Source: Verrucomicrobiota bacterium
GTDB lineage: Bacteria; Verrucomicrobiota; Verrucomicrobiia; Chthoniobacterales; UBA10450
Length of the DNA: 9,421 nt
Direction: 5' to 3'
Assembly: GCA_003217965.1 (NCBI GenBank)
Contig: QHNB01000231.1
Location: 1-9,421 of the forward strand
The first letter of the stretch is position 1. Every line of letters begins with the position of its first letter. Both the position numbers and the translations under genes were made by a program. Below, piece by piece: positions 1 to 6,359 of this stretch. The notes under the pieces were generated by a model, which was not told the DNA's origin, did not search any database, and worked only from the letters and a program-made list of their open reading frames with translations.

Positions 1-185
1 AAGGCGACAAAGCCAAAGAGATCATTCATGCGATCAAAGGCGCCGGATTCAAGGTGCAGAGCGCGTTACAGGACCGGCAAATCCGAGTGACCGGAAAAAA
101 GAAAGACGACCTCCAAGCCGTCATTCAGTTCGTACGCAGCCGGGATTTCGGCGTCGCGACGAATTTCAAAAACTTTCGCGACTGA
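1..185 (+). CDS. yajQ: YajQ family nucleotide-binding protein, C-terminal part
   Basis: The gene is cut by the left edge; the reading frame starts at base 3 and ends with TGA at 183-185. About 60 residues are visible and they match the end of the UPF0234/YajQ family: an AK-I-IK helix, then KVQ, an RVTGKKKDDLQ segment, and the terminal motif NFKNFRD, which is nearly identical to the end of E. coli YajQ. Family members are small cytoplasmic proteins with two ferredoxin-like folds that bind nucleotides; a Xanthomonas member has been reported to bind cyclic di-GMP. The role in this organism cannot be told from the fragment. It converges on the moaD-like gene with a 68-base gap. That gap contains no clear terminator that I can see. 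Confidence 0.93.
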   Translation, partial: GDKAKEIIHAIKGAGFKVQSALQDRQIRVTGKKKDDLQAVIQFVRSRDFGVATNFKNFRD

Positions 186-253
186 GCTTCTGGTTACGAG
201 GATCAACTGCGCCGTGTCCCAAGCTCGGACAGCCGGGAGACCGTCCTCCTTGA

Positions 254-499
254 TCACCCACCTTGCACCGGCGGCATAATTGCGATGATGTCGCCGTCGC
301 AGAGGGCATGATTTTTCTCAACGAAGTCCACCCCAATACCAAAGAGCATGCTGTTTTGAAAATCGCGCAATTTCGGATACTCCGACAAAAGCTGCCGAAC
401 GAGATCACCAACCTGCGCGTTATCGAGCAGCGAAATTTCCAAGGTGGAGACGCCAACTATTTCTCTCAGGCGCGAATAAAATTCCGCGCGTACAATCAT
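254..499 (-). CDS. moaD: MoaD/ThiS-type small sulfur-carrier protein
   Basis: An 81-residue ubiquitin-fold protein. It opens with a beta strand (VRAEFYSRLREIVG), has the usual L-LL--YP-L segment in the middle, and ends in DGDIIAIMPPVQGG. The C-terminal Gly-Gly after an (L/M)PPV-type strand is the hallmark of MoaD/ThiS carriers: it is adenylated and turned into a thiocarboxylate that donates sulfur, in MoaD's case to molybdopterin through MoaE. Its ATG overlaps the hpt stop codon in an ATGA arrangement (496-499), so the two genes are almost certainly co-transcribed and translationally coupled. No moaE, moeB or thiS-pathway gene follows; the next gene (yajQ) is convergent. The fold is clear, but whether it serves molybdopterin or another sulfur pathway is not settled by the sequence. 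Confidence 0.85.
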   Translation of the reverse strand: MIVRAEFYSRLREIVGVSTLEISLLDNAQVGDLVRQLLSEYPKLRDFQNSMLFGIGVDFVEKNHALCDGDIIAIMPPVQGG

Positions 500-1086
500 G
501 ATGGCATTAGTTCTTTTCGCAGCACTCCAATATATGGCAAATTCCGATACCGTTCCATGTAATCAAGGCCATAGCCGACGACGAATTCGTCAGCGATATC
601 GAAGCCGACGTAATCCGCGGTAGCCACGCGCGTCCGCGGTTTGATTTTTCGCAATAATACACAGACGCGAATGCTACGTGGCGATGCCGTCTCCAACCTC
701 TCCTGGATGGCATTGAGAGTGGCGCCGCTATCGAGAATGTCATCGAGCAAGAGGATGTGGCGGCCGGCTACATCGGGCGGTGCAACCTGGCGAAAAATGA
801 CTTCGCCGCTGCTTTGCAAAGCGCCGTGATAACTGGCGACGCTTAGACAATCGAGCTTCAACGGTAGCGGAATTCGCCGTAAGAGGTCAGCCATGAAAAT
901 GAGACTGCCGTTGAGAATCGCGACCACGGTCAGCTCGCGATCATGATAGTCGGCTGAGATTTGCGCTGCGAGTTCATCCAGGCGGCGCAAAATCGTCTTT
1001 TCATCAAACAGAATACGATCGAGATCCGCCTCCACGTTAATTGCTTTACCACCAATCGAATTTCTAGTCTGGCCGAAGTCAGACAT
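496..1086 (-). CDS. hpt: Hypoxanthine phosphoribosyltransferase
   Basis: A 196-residue purine-salvage enzyme that transfers the phosphoribosyl group of PRPP to hypoxanthine/guanine in the cytoplasm. Landmarks are the early loop AILNGSLIFMADLLRRI (about 56-72), the SYHG segment (85-88), the PRPP-binding loop ILLLDDILDSGATL (111-124, with the acidic pair DD followed by DSGAT), and the C-terminal DYVGFDIADEFVVGYGLDY plus YRNLPYIGVL block, which is diagnostic of bacterial HPRTs. The longest start is ATG at 1086. The first 17 residues look like a weakly conserved extension, and GTG at 1033-1035 (before EADLDRILFDE) is a credible alternative that would leave room for a promoter between this gene and the divergent yjbQ gene. 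It overlaps the downstream moaD-like gene by 4 bases. Confidence 0.95.
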   Translation of the reverse strand: MSDFGQTRNSIGGKAINVEADLDRILFDEKTILRRLDELAAQISADYHDRELTVVAILNGSLIFMADLLRRIPLPLKLDCLSVASYHGALQSSGEVIFRQVAPPDVAGRHILLLDDILDSGATLNAIQERLETASPRSIRVCVLLRKIKPRTRVATADYVGFDIADEFVVGYGLDYMERYRNLPYIGVLRKELMPS

Positions 1087-1108
1087 GGGACGTTATTAGC
1101 TTCAAACC

Positions 1109-1528
1109 GTGCGTGTATTCAGCGATCAATTTGTCGTCGCCACATCGGGTAAGGGCACTTACGAAATCACAAACAAGTTAGAATCTCTCCTGGGCGAGTC
1201 ACGCATTGGCGATGGCGTTTTGACTGTTTTTGTCCAGCATACCAGTTGCAGTCTCGTTGTGATGGAAAATGCCGATCCGACGGCACGTCGTGATTTGGAG
1301 GAATTTTTCAACGACCTGGTACCAGAAAATGCCGATTATTTCGAGCATGATACGGAAGGAGCGGACGACATGCCGTCCCATATCCGGATGGTTCTGACCC
1401 GGACGAGCGAGACGATTCCGGTCGTCAACGGCAAAATGCAGTTGGGCACGTGGCAGGGAATTTTTGTCTTCGAACATCGGCGCGCGGCTCACCGCCGGAA
1501 AGTAATGGTTACCATACTCGGCGAATAG
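1109..1528 (+). CDS. yjbQ: YjbQ/UPF0047 family protein (secondary thiamine-phosphate synthase type)
   Basis: A 139-residue protein covering the whole UPF0047 family. Visible motifs are VQHTSCSLVVMENADP (about 42-57, with His44-Thr-Ser), a DDMPSHIRMVLTRTS block (86-100, with Asp86, Asp87 and His91), IPVVNGKMQLGTWQGI (103-118), and a closing basic KVMVTILGE. The conserved His/Asp residues form the family's presumed metal or active site. E. coli YjbQ has weak thiamine-phosphate synthase activity, but the main physiological role of the family is uncertain. The start is GTG at 1109-1111: an in-frame TAG at 1097-1099 excludes anything much longer, and MRVFSDQFVVAT aligns with the usual N-terminus. 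The gene is divergent from hpt. A perfect GC-rich hairpin lies a few bases after the stop. Confidence 0.93.
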   Translation: MRVFSDQFVVATSGKGTYEITNKLESLLGESRIGDGVLTVFVQHTSCSLVVMENADPTARRDLEEFFNDLVPENADYFEHDTEGADDMPSHIRMVLTRTSETIPVVNGKMQLGTWQGIFVFEHRRAAHRRKVMVTILGE

Positions 1529-1532
1529 TTAG

Positions 1533-1554
1533 GGGCGATTGCCCCCAATCGCCC
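1533..1554. terminator. Perfect 9-bp GC-rich stem-loop after yjbQ
   Basis: GGGCGATTG at 1533-1541 is exactly complementary to CAATCGCCC at 1546-1554, around a CCCC loop. It begins four bases after the yjbQ TAG (1526-1528). The placement suits a transcription end or mRNA-stabilising hairpin. No T-tract follows on the plus strand, so it is not a textbook intrinsic terminator. A degenerate relative (GGGCGATT-CAGGT-CAATTGCCC) is present at 7083-7104, which suggests it belongs to a repeat family. Confidence 0.5.
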
Positions 1555-1633
1555 ATGGGCAAATGAGTGATGTAATCGGATAGGTAGGAAGGATTAACTC
1601 CGAAAGCTTCCGCGAGTTGACCCCAATTGCCTC

Positions 1634-1664
1634 CGCGGGCGGTTCGCTAAACCGTCCTTACCGG
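1634..1664. repeat. Intergenic repeat unit, GGCGGTTCG...ACCGTCCTTACCGG type
   Basis: Bases 1634-1657 match the reverse complement of 7127-7150 at 21 of 24 positions, with the first 13 identical (CGCGGGCGGTTCG). Bases 1651-1664 match 1819-1832 at 13 of 14 positions. The core can fold as CGGTT/AACCG (1640-1644 with 1650-1654). Three related copies in 9.4 kb, in both orientations and mostly at gene ends, support an interspersed palindromic repeat family. Confidence 0.6.
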
Positions 1665-1710
1665 CGGCTCTGCGAGCGCTGCTGGGTTATTTTATTTGTG
1701 TAGTGGCGTC

Positions 1711-1789
1711 CGTCATCCCGAAGAAAGCGAGGATCTTTCTAACATTTTGAGTGCACCCGCGAGCCGCTTGCGCGGCCCTCGGGATGATG
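1711..1789. repeat. Interspersed repeat element with 9-bp terminal inverted repeats
   Basis: TCATCCCGA at 1713-1721 pairs exactly with TCGGGATGA at 1779-1787, and a G-T wobble plus a C-G pair extend the stem outward. The interior carries GCGAGGATCTTTCTAAC and then a GC-rich segment (GAGCCGCTTGCGCGGC). The left half aligns by eye with the element at 6204-6281 (GTCATTCCGAG... GAGGAATCTTTTAA...), so the two are members of one family. Confidence 0.6.
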
Positions 1790-1818
1790 CAGCCATTATA
1801 AATAGGTGGGGTGAATGG

Positions 1819-1832
1819 ACCGTCCCTACCGG
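1819..1832. repeat. Repeat core ACCGTCCCTACCGG overlapping a stop codon
   Basis: This 14-base core matches 1651-1664 with one difference. On the minus strand it reads CCGGTAGGGACGGT, and its TAG (1826-1828) is the stop codon of the EstB-like hydrolase gene. The last residue of that protein (Arg, CGG) is also encoded by the repeat. Confidence 0.55.
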
Positions 1833-2968
1833 TAAATCGCATTGATTAGCCGCAGCGATTTTTCATTGGGCAACAGTGTCTGTTCCATCTGATTCATGAC
1901 ATAGGCAAACGCTATGTTGTTCTCCGGATCGGCGAAAGCATGGCTACCACCAGCGCCGGGATGTCCAAATGCCTGCGCTGATGGACCGAAAATTCGGCGG
2001 TCGGGATTGCCTGTATCTTTCATCAAGCCGGCAGAAAAGGCCGTCGGAATTTCGAAAATCCGGTCAACCCCATCCACAAGAGCCGTTGTCATTTGACCAA
2101 TCGTCTCCTCCTTGAAGAATCGGCGTCCACCAATTTCACCGCCATTTGCGAGCAAGGCATAAAATTTCGCAATCGCCGACGCGCTTCCGATACCGCCAAA
2201 AGAGACAATCGGGTGAGCACGGATTTCCGGTTTATTCATCGCACCGAGTGCCTGCAAACCCTGGGGCGAGGTGAAGGTTCTCTGCTGCAATGTCCCGGGC
2301 CTCGCCAGATCGCGGTAAAACTCAGCTGGGTCCGGCGGCCTACCACTTCTAGCGGCATAGATGGTGGCGCATCGGGAATTTAATTCCGCCGGCAGACCGA
2401 TCCAAAAGTCGAGCGAGAGCGGGTCCCCGAACACTTGCCGCCAATAGTTGGAAATTGAAATGCCCGCGATGCGCCGGACGAGTTCGTCGATTAAAAATCC
2501 GAAGGTGCGAGCATGGTAACCGTGCGCGGTGCCGGGCGGCCAGAGTGGCATCTGCATTTCAATCGCATGGATGACGCCGTCGTGGTCGAGAATATCGGCC
2601 GGTTGATCGAGGGCACATAATCCGGCGGAGTGCGAGACCAACTGCGCGATCGTAATCTCGCTTTTGCCGTTGCCCGCAAATTCCGGCCAAAAATCTGCGA
2701 CGCGACGGCCAAGATCAATCTTGTTTTCCTGGAGCACGTGAAGCATGCACGCACTGCCGATTCCTTTGGTGGCCGACCAAACCAATACAATGGTGTCGGC
2801 CGTCCATGCTTCTCTCCGCTGGGAATCGCGAAAACCGCTGTCCAAATTGAGAATTGGTTCGCCGTTTTGCCAGATTGAGATCGCGGCCCCCAGTTCGCCG
2901 AAGATCTCGAAGTTTTCGCGAAATAACGCCGCGATCGGATCATAGAGACGATTAACGAGCAATGGCAT
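1826..2968 (-). CDS. Serine beta-lactamase-related hydrolase (EstB-like, class C fold)
   Basis: A 380-residue member of the beta-lactamase/penicillin-binding-protein superfamily, of the EstB-like esterase kind rather than a true resistance enzyme. The nucleophile motif is SATK (Ser65-Lys68, in VLVWSATKGIGSACM). A tyrosine motif follows at YHARTFGFLIDELVRR (Tyr151, the second catalytic group in this family). The third motif is HPGAGGSHAF (336-345), replacing the KTG of beta-lactamases, as is usual for EstB-type esterases. The N-terminus (LYDPIAALFRENFEIFGELGAAISIWQNGEPILNL) matches the family start, which supports the ATG at 2968. I see no signal peptide, so it is probably cytoplasmic. It lies 69 bases after the TPR gene on the same strand. 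Its TAG stop lies inside a repeat copy (1819-1832). The natural substrate is unknown. Confidence 0.88.
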   Translation of the reverse strand: MPLLVNRLYDPIAALFRENFEIFGELGAAISIWQNGEPILNLDSGFRDSQRREAWTADTIVLVWSATKGIGSACMLHVLQENKIDLGRRVADFWPEFAGNGKSEITIAQLVSHSAGLCALDQPADILDHDGVIHAIEMQMPLWPPGTAHGYHARTFGFLIDELVRRIAGISISNYWRQVFGDPLSLDFWIGLPAELNSRCATIYAARSGRPPDPAEFYRDLARPGTLQQRTFTSPQGLQALGAMNKPEIRAHPIVSFGGIGSASAIAKFYALLANGGEIGGRRFFKEETIGQMTTALVDGVDRIFEIPTAFSAGLMKDTGNPDRRIFGPSAQAFGHPGAGGSHAFADPENNIAFAYVMNQMEQTLLPNEKSLRLINAIYR

Positions 2969-3037
2969 CGCGCGAATCTGGAGGGCCGAGCTCCATTTCG
3001 TCCAATGTTTTGTAGGCGCGACAGGCGCGCCGCTTCA

Positions 3038-3505
3038 CTACAAGACCGCGTGAAGCGGTTTGAGATCGGGATCACGTTTCGCCAGTTCGCGAAAGGACGC
3101 ATCCATCTTGAAACTGATCTGGAGATGCACTTGGGCGTCTTTGAAATTTCCGAGAAGAACGTCGTAGCAGCCCATGTTGTAATAATAGATCGGCTCCTTG
3201 AGCAGCGCGGTTGGTCCTCCCAGCAGCAGCTGTTTTGCCTGGAGCGTTTTACCCAGCTCGTGCAAGCAAAACCCAGCGTGCAGAAATCCAGCGCTGCACT
3301 CGGGCGCGACGCGGCAAAGCTTGCGGCTAATGGCCAATGCACGCGTCCATTGTTTTTTGCGCATGAAATGATGAAGACGCAATTGCAGGACTTCCGGACG
3401 CTCTTGAAAGGCATCATCGACTGCGTTTAATTCGGCCACGGACTCGGCCGTCATCCCGAGTTCGGCATAACCGCAGGCTGTCCGAAAACGTCGTTCAAAA
3501 TCCAC
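3038..3505 (-). CDS. Small tetratricopeptide-repeat protein
   Basis: A 155-residue all-helical protein. The TPR character shows in repeated helix pairs: ACGYAELGMTAESVAELNAV (about 10-29), VLQLRLHHFMRKKQWTRALAISRKL (39-63), AGFLHAGFCLHELGKTLQAKQLL (72-94) and YYYNMGCYDVLLGNFKDAQVHLQISFKMD (107-135), with the typical Gly/Ala small residues and a spacing near 34. It ends in ELAKRDPDLKPL, a tail often seen in such short TPR proteins. There is no signal peptide or membrane segment, so it is likely a cytoplasmic protein-protein interaction module; the partner is unknown. The start is GTG at 3503-3505, a few bases after the ORF opens. It sits between the pepF pseudogene and the EstB-like hydrolase gene on the same strand. 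Confidence 0.8.
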   Translation of the reverse strand: MDFERRFRTACGYAELGMTAESVAELNAVDDAFQERPEVLQLRLHHFMRKKQWTRALAISRKLCRVAPECSAGFLHAGFCLHELGKTLQAKQLLLGGPTALLKEPIYYYNMGCYDVLLGNFKDAQVHLQISFKMDASFRELAKRDPDLKPLHAVL

Positions 3506-3576
3506 GGTTAATGGGCTCTAGCATGAACCTTGCCTGGCACGCGCCGCGCTGGTGCGATTCTTTGAAACGAGCGATT

Positions 3577-3589
3577 CGGGAGAGTCCCG
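3577..3589. other. Short perfect hairpin CGGGA-GAG-TCCCG
   Basis: A 5-bp perfect inverted repeat with a 3-base loop in the 113-base gap between the end of pepF and the start of the TPR gene. It is small enough to be chance. It may be a remnant of the same repeat material as the adjacent hairpin at 3600-3618. Confidence 0.25.
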
Positions 3590-3599
3590 TCAGCGCTTT

Positions 3600-3621
3600 C
3601 GACGGTCGGAGACCGCCGCTA
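3600..3621. repeat. Palindromic repeat at the end of pepF (TGTAGCGGCGGTCTCCGACC type)
   Basis: CGGTC (3603-3607) pairs with GACCG (3611-3615) around GGA; after one A-C mismatch the stem continues with G-C and C-G. Read on the minus strand it follows directly from the last pepF codons and contains the pepF stop TAG (3619-3621). I recall very similar units being scattered between genes of Verrucomicrobia, but I cannot confirm that here. Confidence 0.45.
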
Positions 3622-5339
3622 CAATAACTGTTCCAGCTCGCCTAACCGTTTCTCAAATAATGCGATCGTGGCCCGCACCGGCTCGGGCCGGTTCATGTCG
3701 ACGCCCGCCGCCTTCAATGTCTCAAGCGGAAATTTCGAACCGCCTGATTTGAGGAAGTCGAGATAGGCATCCACTGCCCCGGGCTCCTTCGCGAGCACAC
3801 GCTGAGCAAGCGCGATGGCCGCAGATAATCCGGTAGCGTATTTGTAAACGTAAAACGCGCTGTAGAAATGAGGGATGCGCAAACATTCGAGCTCAAGCTG
3901 GGAATCGATTGCAATGGCTTTGCCAAAATAAGCCTCGAGTAATTTGCGATACTCATTCTTAAAAACGTCGAGCGTGAGCGCATCGCCACCTTCTTCGATG
4001 GCATGGATGATTTTTTCGAATTCGGCGAACATTGTCTGCCGGAAGAGCGTCCCGCGGATATCGTCGATCTGACGGTTAATGATGTAGGCTCGCATTTTTG
4101 AATCACTCGTTTGTTCGAGCAGAAAATGGGTCAGCAGCTCTTCGTTGAACGTGCTCGCGACCTCCGCCAAAAAAATTGGGTAATTTTCATCAAAATGTAA
4201 GGCGGCGCCGCATAGCTGCCGCTCGAAAACGCACCACTGCGTTTTGCTTTTGTCTCGTAACGATCCACCCACCGCCCGCGCAAGCCTTCGGCCAAAACGT
4301 CGACATATTCGGGACCGAGGGGCGCGAGGGATGCGATCACTTTTTCGGCCGCTTCATCGAAGCTAATGCGAGTGTCGATTTCCAGGACAAGCGGAACATA
4401 GGTGTCGTAGGCGTGAAGTTCATCGAGATCGAGGACACGACGTCTCAATTCATAGTAACGGACGAGTGGAGGAATGCCTTCACGCACCGCACTAATCAGT
4501 CGATCATAGACCGCGACCGGGACGTCGTCCGGGAATAGGGCAGCTTGCAGGGCACTGGGATAATTGCGGGCTCGTGCGCGAAACACATCCGCCTTCACCG
4601 AATACGAAAGCGCGGCAGCGAGGGTGAACTGGTGATCCTGAAATTCGTGGTAGAACTGGGTGAAGGCGCGCTCTCTGACTCTGCGATCGCGTTTCAATAA
4701 AAAAGAACTGTAGGTGCTCTGAGTCAGCGGCTTCTCGCGTCCATCGGCATCGATGAGCACGCCGAATTTCATATCGACGTTCGTCAGCTGAGAAAAAGCG
4801 TCGTCGTATCCATCCATCGCCGCCGAACCGAGTGCGAGCAATCGTTCTTCGCGCTCTGATAAAACATGCGGCCGCAACCGGCGGATTTTGTGCAACTGAA
4901 TCCGCCAGGGCTCGAGCGCGGGATCGTGCAAAAACTCTTCCCAGCGCCTGTCGTCGATGGCTTGGATTTCCGGTGCAACGAAAGCCGATACCTCGCCGAT
5001 CTTCGTCATTAAATTTTGCAATTGCCCGACGCGAGCGAGGTACTCGTTATTAGCACTGTCTTCCGCCAACTGGAGCGAGGCGAAGTGATAAACGCGCTCG
5101 ATTTTAAGATCGAGTTCCTTCTCAAACTCGAGCACCTCCGCCAGGGTTTTGGCCGATTCACCCACATGCCCTTTCCAGTTCGCGATCTTGGGATATGTTC
5201 GTGTGATCCAGGCCACGTCCTCGCTCCATTTTCGGACGTCCGAGAACAAATGTGATAAATCCCACTTATCGGCCTCTGGTATCTCGGCCCGAGTCGGCGT
5301 TTTCTGTTCCTCAGCTATTCCCTTTTCCATTTTGATCAT
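3619..5339 (-). pseudogene. pepF: Oligoendopeptidase F (M3 family), frameshifted and lacking the HExxH active site
   Basis: An M3-family zinc oligopeptidase in two frames. The upstream part (5339 to about 4188, 384 residues) has the PepF landmarks KWDLSHLFSDV near the N-terminus, NYPSALQAALFPDDVPVAVYDRLI in the middle, and KRSGAFSSGSYAAPPYILM. The downstream part (from about 4185, 188 residues) starts at NYPIFLAEVASTFNEELLTHFLLEQ and runs to the normal C-terminus. Intact family members have about 35 residues between PYILM and YPIF, including the HExxH zinc motif; here only two bases separate these conserved blocks, so the motif is absent and the frame shifts. Retained residues total 572, against about 600 for the family. 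Neither half has other stops or decay, so the event is recent or an assembly error. An alternative start is ATG at 5330. It lies 29 bases after thuA and was probably co-transcribed with it. The stop lies in a repeat. Confidence 0.9.
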
Positions 5340-5368
5340 GTCGTAGCAATTTTAGGCGCAGCCTTGAC

Positions 5369-6154
5369 TCAGCGAAACCCGGCCTCGCCTTCGCGGTGAA
5401 GGCGAGGGCCTTTAGCCTCAAGTGGTTCGGGTGCGTTTTTAGCGGGAATTTGCGGGCAGCGGTCGATCCATTTCACGCCGTCACCTGCGGCCCAGTGCAC
5501 AGCGTTCCGCAGAACGAGGCGGACACTTTTATTATAATAGATTGGATAAACTTCGTGGCCGGGGCGGAAGTAAAAAATCTTCCCGTTGCCGCGTTTCCAA
5601 GTACAGCCGGAGCGAAAGACTTCGCCGCCTTCGAACCATGAGATGAAGATGATCTCATCTGGGGTTGGGATGGCGAAGGGTTCCCCATACATCTCGACAT
5701 TTTCGATTTCAAAGTAGGGGTCAATTCCGCGCGCGATCGGATGGGCCGGATTGCATACCCATAACCGTTCCCGCTCGCCCGCTTCGCGCCAAATCATCGA
5801 GCAACTCGTGCCCATGAGTCGCAGGAAAGGCTTGGAATAATGAGAGGAATGGAGGGCGATGAAGCCCATCCCCTCCCACACCCGGGCGAGAACGCGTTCA
5901 ACCACAGTGTCGCGAACTTTGCTGTGCTCAGCGTGCCCCCACCAGACGAGGACGTCGGTTTCCTCGAGCACGCGTTTTGTCAGGCCATGTTGCGGTTGTT
6001 GCAGAGTGGCGGTACGGACTTTGAGTGATCGATCTTCCGCGATACCCTCGGCGATCGTCGTGTGCATACCTCGCGGATAAATTTTGCGAACCAGCGGGTT
6101 TTTGCGCTCATGCACATTCTCGCCCCAGACAGTGACGCGAATCCGATCAGGCAT
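5369..6154 (-). CDS. thuA: ThuA-like (trehalose utilisation) domain protein
   Basis: A 261-residue ThuA-family protein with a class I glutamine-amidotransferase-like fold. Landmarks are IRVTVWGENVHER near the start, YPRGMHTTIAEG (26-37), ETDVLVWWGHAEHSKV (65-80), GFIALHSSHYSKPFLRLMGTSC (97-118), the WREAGERERLWV block (122-133), EMYGEPF (154-160), FISWFEGGEVFRSGCTWKRG (170-189) and KIFYFRPGHE (192-201). It matches the family along its full length, plus a short proline-rich, charged tail (233-261). ThuA in Sinorhizobium acts in trehalose/disaccharide catabolism; many relatives are uncharacterised and some are linked to sugar 3-keto chemistry. There is no signal peptide, so it is cytoplasmic. 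No sugar transporter or ThuB-type dehydrogenase is adjacent, so the substrate is open. The neighbour 29 bases downstream is the broken pepF gene. Confidence 0.88.
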   Translation of the reverse strand: MPDRIRVTVWGENVHERKNPLVRKIYPRGMHTTIAEGIAEDRSLKVRTATLQQPQHGLTKRVLEETDVLVWWGHAEHSKVRDTVVERVLARVWEGMGFIALHSSHYSKPFLRLMGTSCSMIWREAGERERLWVCNPAHPIARGIDPYFEIENVEMYGEPFAIPTPDEIIFISWFEGGEVFRSGCTWKRGNGKIFYFRPGHEVYPIYYNKSVRLVLRNAVHWAAGDGVKWIDRCPQIPAKNAPEPLEAKGPRLHREGEAGFR

Positions 6155-6203
6155 TCCGGAAGAAAAGGCGGATCGGGAAGGCTGGAAAGCAGGAAAATTG
6201 GTC

Positions 6204-6281
6204 TGTCATTCCGAGCGGAGCGAAGCGCGCTCGAGGAATCTTTTAATATTCAGAGATGTCTCGGCTTCGCTCGACATGACA
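6204..6281. repeat. Interspersed repeat element (GTCATTCCGAG ... CGACATGACA)
   Basis: The element starts with TGTCATTCCGAGCGGAGCGA and ends with GGCTTCGCTCGACATGACA. The outer 6 bases (TGTCAT/ATGACA, 6204-6209 and 6276-6281) are perfect inverted repeats, and the GAGCGAAGC/GCTTCGCTC pair extends the stem imperfectly. The middle GAGGAATCTTTTAATATT resembles the interior of the element at 1711-1789. The right half (6251-6281) is repeated at 6360-6390. Apparent small ORFs here, on both strands, are by-products of the repeat. Confidence 0.7.
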
Positions 6282-6359
6282 GTGGAATGGATTCGCCGTG
6301 GCGAACATGACAAAAATGGGGTCTCTTTCGTCCATGCAATTTTTTTTCCGAAGAATAGC

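Larger units (their letters stand above)
1529..1825. other. Intergenic gap with several small palindromic repeats, no gene
   Basis: This 297-base stretch between the ends of yjbQ and the convergent hydrolase gene has no ORF with recognisable protein features. It holds three things listed separately: a perfect hairpin just after yjbQ (1533-1554), a GGCGGTT/AACCGTCC-type unit near 1634-1664, and a roughly 79-base element with 9-bp terminal inverted repeats (1711-1789). It ends in another copy of the ACCGTCC(C/T)TACCGG motif that runs into the hydrolase stop codon. The A/T-rich run at 1686-1699 has no clear promoter partner. Confidence 0.7.

Noticed and set aside
66..257. A 63-residue minus-strand frame opening with GTG that overlaps the moaD stop by four bases, as a possible next operon gene (moaE-like).
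   Set aside because: It shows no MoaE motif and is far too short for MoaE. Most of it lies antisense to the well-conserved yajQ C-terminus, so it is a shadow frame.
1826..2968. A true class C beta-lactamase (antibiotic resistance).
   Set aside because: The third motif is HPGAGGS and the tyrosine motif is YHA rather than KTG and YxN, and no signal peptide is visible; this fits the EstB-like esterase branch.
2491..3417. A 308-residue minus-strand ORF across the TPR and hydrolase genes.
   Set aside because: Ser/Arg-rich composition without any motif, covering two recognisable genes in other frames; a shadow of GC-skewed codon positions.
4131..4272. Programmed frameshifting as the explanation for the two pepF frames.
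   Set aside because: A frameshift alone would leave the HExxH segment encoded in one of the frames. It is absent from all frames here, so sequence is missing; recoding would not restore a working enzyme.
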